Assembly: GCA_017462425.1 (NCBI GenBank) | Contig: JAFTRD010000068.1 | Span: 1 to 7,145 of the forward strand | Length of the DNA stretch: 7,145 bases | DNA from: Clostridia bacterium | Lineage (GTDB): Bacteria; Bacillota_A; Clostridia; Christensenellales; Borkfalkiaceae | Reading direction: 5' to 3' | Shown: positions 1-5,096 of the stretch, piece by piece | How positions within the stretch are numbered: position 1 is the first letter of the stretch | How the letters are laid out: each line of letters begins with the position of its first letter | Position numbers and translations under genes: made by a program | Notes under the pieces: model-generated | What the model was told of the DNA's origin: nothing | The model's input: the letters and a program-made list of their open reading frames with translations, nothing else | The model's database searches: none

Positions 1-381
1 GGTTTTTGTTTACGTTGCGGGCAAAAAAGAACGCCTGGCGCCAACGTTTGCACCTTCTGCGGTCAGCCCGTAAATACCCCTGACGCAAGCGGACAGAACG
101 GCGCTGCGCCCTACCCCTATTACGCCCCGCAGCAAGAGCAAGCGCCCCTGGAAAAGCAGGGTACGAGCATGGGCATAGGCGGCATTATCAGCGCATTCAT
201 TATTCCCATACTAGGGATTATTCTGGGTATTATTGCCATTAACCAAGGGGCTAAAACGAAAAATAAAACGGCGGTCGTACTGGGCGTTATTGCCGTTATT
301 ATAGGCGTAATCCACGAGCTCCTAACGATTATAGCAGCCATCAACGACCCTTCGTTCTTCGACCCCGGTAGCACGTATTAA
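1..381 (+). CDS. Zinc-ribbon protein with two membrane segments, 5' end missing
   Basis: The frame is open from the first base to the TAA at 379-381 (126 codons), so the true start lies outside the window; ATG169 is internal. Visible residues 3-20 form a zinc ribbon of the pattern C-x2-C-x10-C-x2-C (CLRCG ... CTFCG). Next comes a Pro/Gln/Tyr-rich linker (about 36-50), then two hydrophobic segments at about 58-80 and 90-114 separated by a short Lys-rich loop (KTKNK). This resembles the many Firmicutes proteins with an N-terminal zinc ribbon fused to a two-helix DUF4190-like membrane domain. Because zinc ribbons of this kind normally sit at the extreme N-terminus, probably only a few residues are lost. 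Function is unknown; a membrane protein with a cytoplasmic metal-binding head is inferred. The stop is followed by the terminator at 401-434. Confidence 0.8.
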   Translation, partial: GFCLRCGQKRTPGANVCTFCGQPVNTPDASGQNGAAPYPYYAPQQEQAPLEKQGTSMGIGGIISAFIIPILGIILGIIAINQGAKTKNKTAVVLGVIAVIIGVIHELLTIIAAINDPSFFDPGSTY

Positions 382-400
382 GGAATATTTTTAAAAAAGC

Positions 401-434
401 AAAAATGCGACGGATTTTTTTCCGTCGCATTTTT
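401..434. terminator. Bidirectional intrinsic terminator between the zinc-ribbon gene and leuA
   Basis: A 14-bp perfect stem (AAAAATGCGACGGA, 401-414, with its complement 421-434) encloses a 6-T loop. On the + strand it is followed by more T (to 437). On the minus strand the A-tract at 401-405 becomes a T-tract, so the hairpin can end both converging transcripts. A second, smaller hairpin (CCTGCG 459-464 with CGCAGG 471-476) sits directly behind the leuA stop codon. Confidence 0.88.
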
Positions 435-477
435 TTATTTCTTTCAATTTTTCAATCGCCTGCGTAAAAGCGCAGGA

Positions 478-2145
478 TTACTTTTTAATGGAGATAAACA
501 GGTTGTTGATAGCGCTGACCAACGCACGGATGGAGGAGGTGATAATGTCCTCGTGTACGCCTGCGCCCCAGTAGGTCTTGCCGTCCTTTTCCACGCCGAC
601 GTAAGAGATTGCCTGCGAGGTAGAGCCTTCGGTCAATGCGTGCTGTTCATAGCCGGAAAGCTTATAGTTTACGCCGAAATATTTTCTCAATGCGTTGGAT
701 ACGGCGTCTAAACGTCCGTTGCCGCTCGCCTGCACCTCGGTCTTTTTACCGTCGATGGATACCGTAACGAACGCCTCAATGCCGTCCTTTTGACGGTAAT
801 GCGTTTCGACAACGTCGAAAATACGGTGGTTATCGAGGAAGGTATCCTTGAATACCTCGTAAATTTCGGGCGCTTTCAATTCCTTATGCAATTTATCGGA
901 AACGTCCTTGGTGGCGTAGCCCATTGCCTCTTTCATCTTGGCGGGCATTTTGATACCGAACGAGCTTTCCATAATATAGCCGACCCCGCCCTTACCCGAT
1001 TGAGAGTTGATGCGGATAACGTCGCTTTCGTATTCCCTGCCCACGTCATTGGGGTCTAAGGGCAAATAGGGTACCGTCCATTTGTCGGGGTTCTTTTCCT
1101 GACGGAAGGTCATGCCTTTTGCGATAGCGTCCTGGTGCGAGCCGGAGAACGCCGCAAATACCAATTCGCCTGCATACGGCTGACGGGGATGAATGGGCAT
1201 AGAGGTAAACGTTTTATACAGCGATGCGATATAGGGCATATTTTCAAAGTTCAACTGAGGGTCTACGCCCTGTGAGAACATATTCATGGCAATGGAAACC
1301 ACGTCTGCGTTGCCCGTACGCTCGCCGTTGCCAAAGAGCGTGCCCTCGATTCTGTCTGCGCCGGCAAGCAAGCCAAACTCGGCGTCGGCAATGCCGCAGC
1401 CTCTGTCGTTATGCGTGTGCAATGACACCACTACGTTTTCACGGTGATGTAAATTTTTGGACATATACTCTACCTGCTGCGCAAATACGTGCGGCATGGA
1501 GTTTTCCACCGTTGCGGGTAAGTTGATAATCGCCTTGCAGTCGGCTGTGGGCTGCCATACGTCCAACACGGCGTTACAAACCTCCAAAGCGTACTCCGGC
1601 TCGGTACCCGTAAAGCTTTCGGGCGAATACTCGAAGCGGTATTTTTGTCCGGCTTTTTCGGTGAGCTCCTTTAAGAGCTTTGCGCCGTTGATTGCAATTT
1701 CTTTAATTTGTTCCTTATCCTTACGGAATACCTGCTCTCTCTGCGCCACGGACGTGGAGTTATACACGTGCACGATAACGTTCTTTGCGCCAGAAATTGC
1801 GTCGAACGTACGCTTAATGATGTGTTCACGTGCCTGCGTCAATACCTGAATGGTAACGTCGTCGGGAATCATGTTTTTATCGATGAGCGTGCGTAAAAAT
1901 TCGTATTCCGTTTCGGATGCGGCAGGGAAGCCCACTTCTATTTCTTTAAAGCCCACTTCCACCAATAACTGGAAGAATTCTATTTTCGTCTGCAAGCTCA
2001 TGGGCTCGATGAGCGCCTGATTGCCGTCACGAAGGTCTACCGAACACCATACGGGCGCCTTTTCAATGCAGTCCTTCTTCGCCCAGTCCATGCAGGGAAC
2101 GGGAGGCAAGGTATATTGTTTGGTGTACTTTTGATAATTTTTCAT
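478..2145 (-). CDS. leuA: 2-isopropylmalate synthase (long, type 2 form)
   Basis: The enzyme condenses acetyl-CoA with 2-oxoisovalerate to give 2-isopropylmalate, the first committed step of leucine synthesis, in the cytoplasm. The 555-residue protein has the DRE-TIM barrel motif DLRDGNQAL (37-45) carrying the metal-binding Asp. It also has the metal-ligand motif HTHND (243-247) and the glycine-rich signature GNGERTGNAD (272-281). The C-terminal part (about 425-555, with GNGRLDAVSNAL near 475-486) matches the allosteric LeuA dimer domain that binds leucine. Length and motifs fit the mycobacterial/yeast-like LeuA class rather than the roughly 515-residue E. coli type. The ATG at 2145 is preceded by AAGGAG (2155-2160) with a 9-nt spacer. 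The gene stands alone, with no leuB/C/D in the window. Its leader is a leucine T-box, which independently supports the assignment. Confidence 0.96.
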   Translation of the reverse strand: MKNYQKYTKQYTLPPVPCMDWAKKDCIEKAPVWCSVDLRDGNQALIEPMSLQTKIEFFQLLVEVGFKEIEVGFPAASETEYEFLRTLIDKNMIPDDVTIQVLTQAREHIIKRTFDAISGAKNVIVHVYNSTSVAQREQVFRKDKEQIKEIAINGAKLLKELTEKAGQKYRFEYSPESFTGTEPEYALEVCNAVLDVWQPTADCKAIINLPATVENSMPHVFAQQVEYMSKNLHHRENVVVSLHTHNDRGCGIADAEFGLLAGADRIEGTLFGNGERTGNADVVSIAMNMFSQGVDPQLNFENMPYIASLYKTFTSMPIHPRQPYAGELVFAAFSGSHQDAIAKGMTFRQEKNPDKWTVPYLPLDPNDVGREYESDVIRINSQSGKGGVGYIMESSFGIKMPAKMKEAMGYATKDVSDKLHKELKAPEIYEVFKDTFLDNHRIFDVVETHYRQKDGIEAFVTVSIDGKKTEVQASGNGRLDAVSNALRKYFGVNYKLSGYEQHALTEGSTSQAISYVGVEKDGKTYWGAGVHEDIITSSIRALVSAINNLFISIKK

Positions 2146-2164
2146 AAGGCTGTTCTCCTTGAAT

Positions 2165-2440
2165 TGAAAACCCCCGTCATCTCTTATTTAAGAGACGCCG
2201 GGGGTGACGTGGTACCACTCTTATTCACGGCAAATCGCCGTGCGCTTTACGGATGCTGACACATCCTTTTTCTGTAACGGGAAATCCCGTACCGCATTAC
2301 AAGAAAAAACCACTCTTTCACACGGTCTGCTCGGCGGCGAGTTCGTCCCTATTCCACGTACCGCCTTACACCCACCGACGGCTCTCTGTGACGAAAAATA
2401 AAAATTACTGTTCCGCTTCTTCGCATTTATTAAAATTGTA
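2165..2440 (-). promoter_or_regulatory. T-box leader of leuA, leucine (CUC) specifier
   Basis: Read on the minus strand, the leader has the Stem I signature CAGAGAGCC, then GAACTCGCCGCCGAGC. There the specifier CTC (2341-2339) lies six bases before GAGC, the normal T-box spacing. Several hairpins follow (for example ACGGGATTTCCCGT and CACGGCGATTTGCCGTG). Next comes the T-box AAGAGTGGTACCACG (about 2222-2208) and the terminator. TGGT in the T-box can pair with an ACCA tRNA end, as expected for tRNA-Leu with discriminator A. The antiterminator is visible: TAAGAG (2223-2218) is complementary to CTCTTA (2194-2189), the 5' arm region of the terminator. Uncharged tRNA-Leu should therefore allow read-through into leuA. 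The exact 5' end is inferred from the promoter at 2446-2474. Confidence 0.94.
2167..2205 (-). terminator. T-box attenuator terminator
   Basis: The stem ACCCCCGGCGTCTCTT ... AAGAGATGACGGGGGT with one short internal mismatch region is followed by TTTT on the minus strand. It sits between the T-box sequence and the leuA ribosome binding site and is mutually exclusive with the antiterminator pairing. Confidence 0.9.
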
Positions 2441-2445
2441 TGTAT

Positions 2446-2474
2446 ATACTAACATAAAAAGCCCGCCTTTGCAA
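2446..2474 (-). promoter_or_regulatory. Sigma-A promoter of the leuA T-box transcript
   Basis: On the minus strand there is -35 TTGCAA (2474-2469), a 17-nt spacer and -10 TAGTAT (2451-2446). The -10 is preceded by TGT, an extended -10. Transcription would start near 2439, just before T-box Stem I. The -35 box and most of the spacer lie inside the hairpin assigned as perR terminator (2456-2482). Confidence 0.72.
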
Positions 2475-2482
2475 GCGTTTTT
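2456..2482 (-). terminator. Probable perR terminator
   Basis: On the minus strand AAAAA, a bulged C, GCTTGC, loop AAAG, GCGGGC and TTTTT form a hairpin with two G-U pairs followed by a T-run. It lies about 70 nt behind the perR stop. The stem is moderate, so the call is less certain than the other terminators. Confidence 0.55.
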
Positions 2483-2554
2483 ACAATATTTTTTGAATTT
2501 TTATGTCGATTATATACTTTATTATATCCTTTCTGAACGCATTACCGCTCTTTT

Positions 2555-2938
2555 TCAGCCGTTACAACAATTGGGACAGAGTCCCTTAAACTCTACGTCG
2601 TGCGACTGTAAAGCATACCCCGAGGCGTCCTCTACCCGCTCTTCCAAGCCCGAAAGATAGGGCATCTTTACGTCGTCCACCCTGCCACAACAGCTGCAAC
2701 GCACGTGATAATGCGGTGTGGGATTATAGTCGAACCTGTCCTCTCCACCCGCAAACGAAAGCCGCATAATACTGCCGTTTTCATCCGCCTGCTTTAACAC
2801 ACGGAATACCGTTGCTCGGGAAACCGTGGGATGCTCGCCGTGCACGCACTCGTACACCGCCGTTGCCGTGGGATGATTGAGCCTGGTCAGCGCATCTAAA
2901 ATAATATGCTTTTGCTTGGTCTGTCTTTGAATAATCAC
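2555..2938 (-). CDS. perR: PerR-like Fur family peroxide/metal-responsive repressor
   Basis: This is a cytoplasmic dimeric winged-helix regulator. The GTG at 2938 is chosen because AAGGAGG lies 8 nt upstream. The longer frame to TTG3016 is rejected because it would begin in the -35 box of the promoter. The resulting 127-residue protein has a DNA-binding half (HPTATAVY 22-29; recognition helix region SRATVFRVL 40-48) and the Fur metal-binding half. Aligned by eye to Bacillus PerR, all five regulatory metal ligands are present: H22, D70, H76, H78 and D89. The structural zinc cysteines C81, C84, C121 and C124 are also present. Asp at position 89, where classical Fur has Glu, favours a PerR-type peroxide sensor. 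The N-terminus is about 14 residues shorter than Bacillus PerR, so the first helix is missing or reduced. Zur or another Fur-like role cannot be excluded. Confidence 0.85.
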   Translation of the reverse strand: MIIQRQTKQKHIILDALTRLNHPTATAVYECVHGEHPTVSRATVFRVLKQADENGSIMRLSFAGGEDRFDYNPTPHYHVRCSCCGRVDDVKMPYLSGLEERVEDASGYALQSHDVEFKGLCPNCCNG

Positions 2939-2979
2939 TCCCGTCCCCTCCTTATTTTTTTCATTAATAGTACTGTGTC

Positions 2980-3016
2980 CTATATAGATTATAACAGAGA
3001 AAAGGGAATATGTCAA
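2980..3016 (-). promoter_or_regulatory. perR promoter with overlapping possible PerR box
   Basis: On the minus strand there is -35 TTGACA (3016-3011), a 17-nt spacer and -10 TATAAT (2993-2988), with TGT in front of the -10: a full consensus sigma-A promoter. The -10 lies in TTATAAT-C-TATATAG (2994-2980). Its first half matches the PerR-box half site TTATAAT exactly, and its second half matches ATTATAA at 4 of 7 positions. Autorepression is inferred; the promoter itself is clear. Confidence 0.82.
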
Positions 3017-3059
3017 TAGAATAATGGAAGAAAAAACGGGATGATGATGGAAAAAATTT

Positions 3060-3557
3060 CTATTCGTCCCATTTTAAGCGATGCAGCTCGCCCTCGAACG
3101 TCATACCGGCGTAATTGACCTGACGGAGCGCCTCGTATACCGCTACGGCGGCGGCGTTGGAGAGATTTAAACAGCGGATGCCGCCCAGCATGGGGATACG
3201 TACGCAATTTTCCTCGTGCGCTTTTAAAAGCTCTTCGGGTAGACCCTTGGTTTCCTTGCCGAATACCAAAAAATCGCCCGCTTTATAGTTTACGTCGCTA
3301 TGTACGTGCCTGCCCTTGGAGGTGAAGAAGAAAAATCTGCCGTCGGGATTTTTTAAAAAACATTCCTCTATATTATCGTAATAGGAAATATCCACGAAAT
3401 GCCAGTAATCCAGCCCGGCACGCTTTAAATATTTATCCGAAACCTCAAACCCCAGCGGACGGATGAGATGCAGCCTACAGCCCGTGGCGGCGCAGGTGCG
3501 CACGATATTGCCCGTGTTTTGCGGAATTTCAGGCTCTAATAAAACGATATTGAACAT
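3060..3557 (-). CDS. trmL: tRNA (cytidine/uridine-34 2'-O-)methyltransferase
   Basis: A SPOUT (SpoU) family enzyme that transfers a methyl group from S-adenosylmethionine to the ribose of the wobble nucleotide in tRNA-Leu isoacceptors. The 165-residue protein has the three family motifs. Motif 1 is EPEIPQNTGNIVRTCAATG (about 8-26). Motif 2 is LVFGKETKGLPEELL (about 101-115). Motif 3, RIPMLGGIRCLNLSNAAAV, contributes to the knotted SAM site. ATG3557 gives the usual start MFNIVLLEPEIPQNTGN, with AGAGAGG 11 nt upstream; the in-frame extension to 3653 covers the promoter region and is not family-like. The gene lies upstream of perR in the same direction, but perR has its own promoter. The known substrate tRNA-Leu is also the effector of the nearby leuA T-box, probably by chance. 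Confidence 0.93.
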   Translation of the reverse strand: MFNIVLLEPEIPQNTGNIVRTCAATGCRLHLIRPLGFEVSDKYLKRAGLDYWHFVDISYYDNIEECFLKNPDGRFFFFTSKGRHVHSDVNYKAGDFLVFGKETKGLPEELLKAHEENCVRIPMLGGIRCLNLSNAAAVAVYEALRQVNYAGMTFEGELHRLKWDE

Positions 3558-3606
3558 AAAAAATGCAACCTCTCTTGCGGCGCTATGCTTTAAACGTCGC
3601 CCTTCT

Positions 3607-3636
3607 ATTGTAATACAACCGACCTCCCCTGCGCAA
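3607..3636 (-). promoter_or_regulatory. Candidate trmL promoter
   Basis: On the minus strand there is -35 TTGCGC (3636-3631), an 18-nt spacer and -10 TACAAT (3612-3607), about 50 nt before the trmL start. The spacer contains an 11-bp sequence (3615-3625) that recurs exactly in the + strand promoter at 3690-3718. Confidence 0.55.
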
Positions 3637-3689
3637 TAAAAAAGAGTTGGCAAACGTAAAAAAATTTAAAAATAATTTTTAAGAAAATA

Positions 3690-3718
3690 TTGACAACCGA
3701 CCTTTTTTATGCTATTCT
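3690..3718 (+). promoter_or_regulatory. Strong + strand promoter facing the rubrerythrin unit
   Basis: -35 TTGACA (3690-3695), a 17-nt spacer and -10 TATTCT (3713-3718), preceded by TGC (extended -10), with an A/T-rich upstream tract at 3658-3689. No protein gene lies downstream on this strand. The predicted start is near 3725. Confidence 0.75.
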
Positions 3719-3724
3719 TACTTC

Positions 3725-3837
3725 ATAACTTTGAAAAAAGTTCCAGGCGATTTAATTGGATTACACTACCCATATTTTTTCTCATTTTTTTAAAAGAGCG
3801 GTGTTCGTGAGAACCCCGCTCTTTTAAGTGTTTTTTT
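3725..3837 (+). ncRNA. Candidate small RNA of unknown family, about 110 nt
   Basis: The stretch has a strong promoter at 3690-3718 and a terminator ending near 3837, with no ATG frame between them. Its 5' part contains a small hairpin, AACTTT-GAAA-AAAGTT (3727-3742), then an unstructured, U-rich stretch and the terminator stem. I do not recognise SRP RNA, 6S, a tRNA or a known riboswitch. A 23-codon frame could begin at TTG (about 3757) behind AGGCG, but it runs into the terminator and looks accidental. The RNA converges on the rubrerythrin unit. The call is based on the promoter-terminator pair only. Confidence 0.5.
3790..3827. terminator. Intrinsic terminator of the candidate small RNA
   Basis: AAAAGAGCGG (3792-3801) pairs perfectly with CCGCTCTTTT (3816-3825), extended inside by GTTC/GAAC around a GTGA loop. 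On the + strand GTG and seven T follow. It may also stop the minus-strand rubrerythrin transcript, but the T-run is weaker that way. A second small + strand hairpin with seven T follows (GCGCA 3845-3849, TGCGC 3858-3862). Confidence 0.85.
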
Positions 3838-3874
3838 GTGTTTTGCGCAACGTAATATGCGCTTTTTTTACCTT

Positions 3875-4027
3875 TTATAAATCGTCTGCATCCTGTACGG
3901 GTATTTTTCCAAAGCATTTACTGCCCGGTATACCCGTATACATCCCCTCTGCGTCCATCTCCGAACGCATGTCGGGAATAAACGTTTTTTTTCGTGCAGA
4001 ACCTTTCTTTTTACTCTTTACTTGCAC
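3875..4027 (-). CDS. Small protein ending in YTGIPGSKC ... PVQDADDL
   Basis: This 50-codon frame follows the repeat gene in another frame. It runs from GTG at 4027, which overlaps the last 10 nt of the upstream gene, to the TAA at 3877-3875. An internal ATG (3970) would give 31 residues. The protein has a Lys/Arg-rich N-terminal part (VKSKKKGSARKKT), then FIPDMRSEMDAEG, MYTGIPGSKCFGK and IPVQDADDL. The balanced composition with acidic end does not look like random A/T-rich intergenic sequence. I have an unverified impression that short clostridial proteins end in similar YTG...PVQDADDL tails. Neither start has a Shine-Dalgarno sequence; translation could be coupled to the upstream stop codon. 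A frameshifted tail of the repeat protein is the alternative. Function unknown. Confidence 0.55.
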   Translation of the reverse strand: MQVKSKKKGSARKKTFIPDMRSEMDAEGMYTGIPGSKCFGKIPVQDADDL

Positions 4028-4254
4028 GATTCGGTCTGCTGAGAGCTACGGTTCTGCGCATTCTGAGCGCTCTGTCTTTGCTGAGCGTTCTGCGCGTTTC
4101 GAGTATTCTGTGCATTCTGAGCATTCTGAGCGTTCTGTGCGTTCTGTGCGCTCTGTCTTTGCTGTGCGTTCTGGGTGTTCTGCTTCTGAGCGTTCTGGTT
4201 GTTGCTGCACTTACCGCTCTGGGAAGTTTTTGCATTTTTCATTTGGTTTTTCAT
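4018..4254 (-). CDS. Gln/Asn/Ala-repeat small protein coupled to rubrerythrin
   Basis: The 78-residue protein contains about 22 Gln and 16 Asn, roughly half of all residues. Residues 20-68 are built from a QNA tripeptide repeat, interrupted twice by the block AQQRQSAQNAQN. The N-terminus (MKNQMKNAKTSQSGK) and the Arg/Lys residues make it basic. Cys occurs at 16 and 77. There is no signal peptide or membrane segment. It is probably a real gene: its ATG shares a base with the rubrerythrin stop (TAATG), and AAGGAG inside the rubrerythrin 3' end stands 8 nt before the ATG. Coupled translation and a role linked to rubrerythrin are inferred. Composition suggests a disordered, possibly self-associating chain. 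No family is recognised. Confidence 0.68.
   Translation of the reverse strand: MKNQMKNAKTSQSGKCSNNQNAQKQNTQNAQQRQSAQNAQNAQNAQNAQNTRNAQNAQQRQSAQNAQNRSSQQTESCK
4054..4198. repeat. 9-bp coding repeat with an 81-bp higher-order duplication
   Basis: On the + strand the unit is close to GCGTTCTGA, varying mainly at two or three positions, and encodes the QNA repeat on the minus strand. A 26-bp segment (GCGCTCTGTCTTTGCTG, then A or T, then GCGTTCTG) occurs at 4067-4092 and again at 4148-4173 with one mismatch. The offset is exactly 81 bp (nine units), pointing to expansion by unequal recombination or slippage. Because the unit is a multiple of three without stops, it keeps long false frames open on both strands. 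Confidence 0.85.
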
Positions 4255-4850
4255 TATAATTTCTCCTTATTGAAGGGGATATGCAACTCAACGTAACCCT
4301 GCGGATGTCTGCAAACGGGGCAAATATTCCACGCCTCCTCGGAGGTGTGCATATATCCGCATTCCGAACAGATCCAAAGAAGGGGCGCTTTATTTTTATA
4401 TAGCGTACCGCTTTTAACCGCTTCATACAAATAACTGAAAATAACGTTGTGATTGCTTTCGATTACCGCTATCTGGTTAAAGGAACGGGCGATATCGTCA
4501 AACCCCTCTTCTTTCGCTATTTTTGCAAACGTAGGATAGATTCTTTTTTCTTCCTCCGACTCGTCCATTGCCGCCAAGCGTAAATTTTCCTGTAAATCGC
4601 CGGCATGGAAGGGGTAACCTGCGTCGATATTGATATTATCGGTACTCCCTGCATACTTAATGAGATAATCGAAGAAAATTTTAGCGTGATTGGTTTCGTT
4701 TTTCGCAATGGTGCGAATGGTATCGGATAAGGTTTTATATCCTTGATGCATTGCCTGCCGTGCGATAAGTTGATATCGCATACCCGCCTGTGATTCACCC
4801 GCAAATCCACGGGCTAAGTTTAAAAAAGTCTGTGTTTGATTAAATTGCAT
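4254..4850 (-). CDS. rbr: Rubrerythrin
   Basis: A cytoplasmic non-haem iron protein that reduces hydrogen peroxide in anaerobes, taking electrons through its rubredoxin-like domain. The 198-residue protein has a ferritin-like four-helix domain (about 1-150) with diiron ligands E19, E52 with H55 (ETNH), E97 and E100 (aligned back from YP 105-106), and E131 with H134 (ESNH). The C-terminal rubredoxin-like domain has C161-x2-C164 and C177-x2-C180 for a single iron. Length and domain order are those of classical rubrerythrin. ATG4850 is preceded by AAGGGAG about 10 nt upstream. The region 4851-4919 should hold the promoter, but I see no convincing -35/-10 pair and no good PerR box. The stop overlaps the start of the Gln/Asn-repeat gene, so both are likely one transcript. 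Confidence 0.95.
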   Translation of the reverse strand: MQFNQTQTFLNLARGFAGESQAGMRYQLIARQAMHQGYKTLSDTIRTIAKNETNHAKIFFDYLIKYAGSTDNINIDAGYPFHAGDLQENLRLAAMDESEEEKRIYPTFAKIAKEEGFDDIARSFNQIAVIESNHNVIFSYLYEAVKSGTLYKNKAPLLWICSECGYMHTSEEAWNICPVCRHPQGYVELHIPFNKEKL

Positions 4851-4919
4851 ATTCTTAATTCTCCCTTGCCTTCACAGTATGTGTTTTATTTGAACCGTTT
4901 TATGTAAGGGAAATAAAGG

Positions 4920-4948
4920 AAAATCCCCGCCAATTTTGCGAGGATTTT
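4920..4948. terminator. Intrinsic terminator behind glnS
   Basis: AAAATCC-c-CGC (4920-4930) pairs with GCG-a-GGATTTT (4938-4948) around a 7-nt loop with one mismatch. It lies about 150 nt behind the glnS stop and before rbr. The minus-strand T-run is four to five bases long. Confidence 0.7.
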
Positions 4949-4953
4949 TATTG

Positions 4954-5086
4954 TTGCCTTACGGCAAAAAATTGCGCAATCGAGGATTGCTTTTGGGGCG
5001 CTATAAAAAGAATGGAGGACAGTCGTCCTCCAAGCCTCCTACCAAAGGACGTTACGCCCTTTGGAATCCCACGTTATGCAGGGGTG
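4954..5086. repeat. Short copy of the hairpin-array repeat, in the glnS 3' region
   Basis: Four hairpins follow one another: TTGCC/GGCAA (4954-4967), GCAATC/GATTGC with loop GAG (4976-4990), TGGAGGAC/GTCCTCCA with loop AGTC (5013-5032) and CCAAAGG/CCTTTGG (5042-5064). The last two, plus GGAA and CCCA.GTT after them, align without gaps to 7011-7069 at about 44 of 58 positions. Differences are concentrated in loops and linkers. The GCAATC hairpin matches 6926-6940. The left half of the larger copy and the terminal inverted repeat are missing here, so this is a deleted or degraded relative. It lies between the glnS stop and its terminator. Confidence 0.75.
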
Positions 5087-5096
5087 CGCCCACATT

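Noticed and set aside
790..1849. Several + strand frames opposite leuA
   Set aside because: Antisense shadows of a clear conserved enzyme.
2204..2660. Two + strand frames opposite the T-box leader and perR end
   Set aside because: The region is explained by a structured RNA leader on the other strand; no start signals.
3725..3837. SRP RNA, 6S RNA or a preQ1-type riboswitch
   Set aside because: Conserved cores of these RNAs are not visible and no gene follows in the same direction.
3723..3917. 64-codon minus frame, or a 20-residue version MRKNMGSVIQ...
   Set aside because: It runs through the terminator hairpin, has no ribosome binding site and looks accidental.
4054..4198. CRISPR array
   Set aside because: Units are 9 bp and contiguous with no spacers, and they encode a regular peptide repeat.
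4011..4235. Arg/Thr-rich 74-codon minus frame over the same repeat
   Set aside because: Frame-shifted reading of the repeat, without a Shine-Dalgarno sequence.
3828..4296. Long + strand frames over the repeat, one Ser/Arg-rich and one Leu-rich like a membrane protein
   Set aside because: They exist because the 9-bp repeat lacks stops in these frames. They have no ribosome binding site of note, and the minus frame has AAGGAG and a coupled start.
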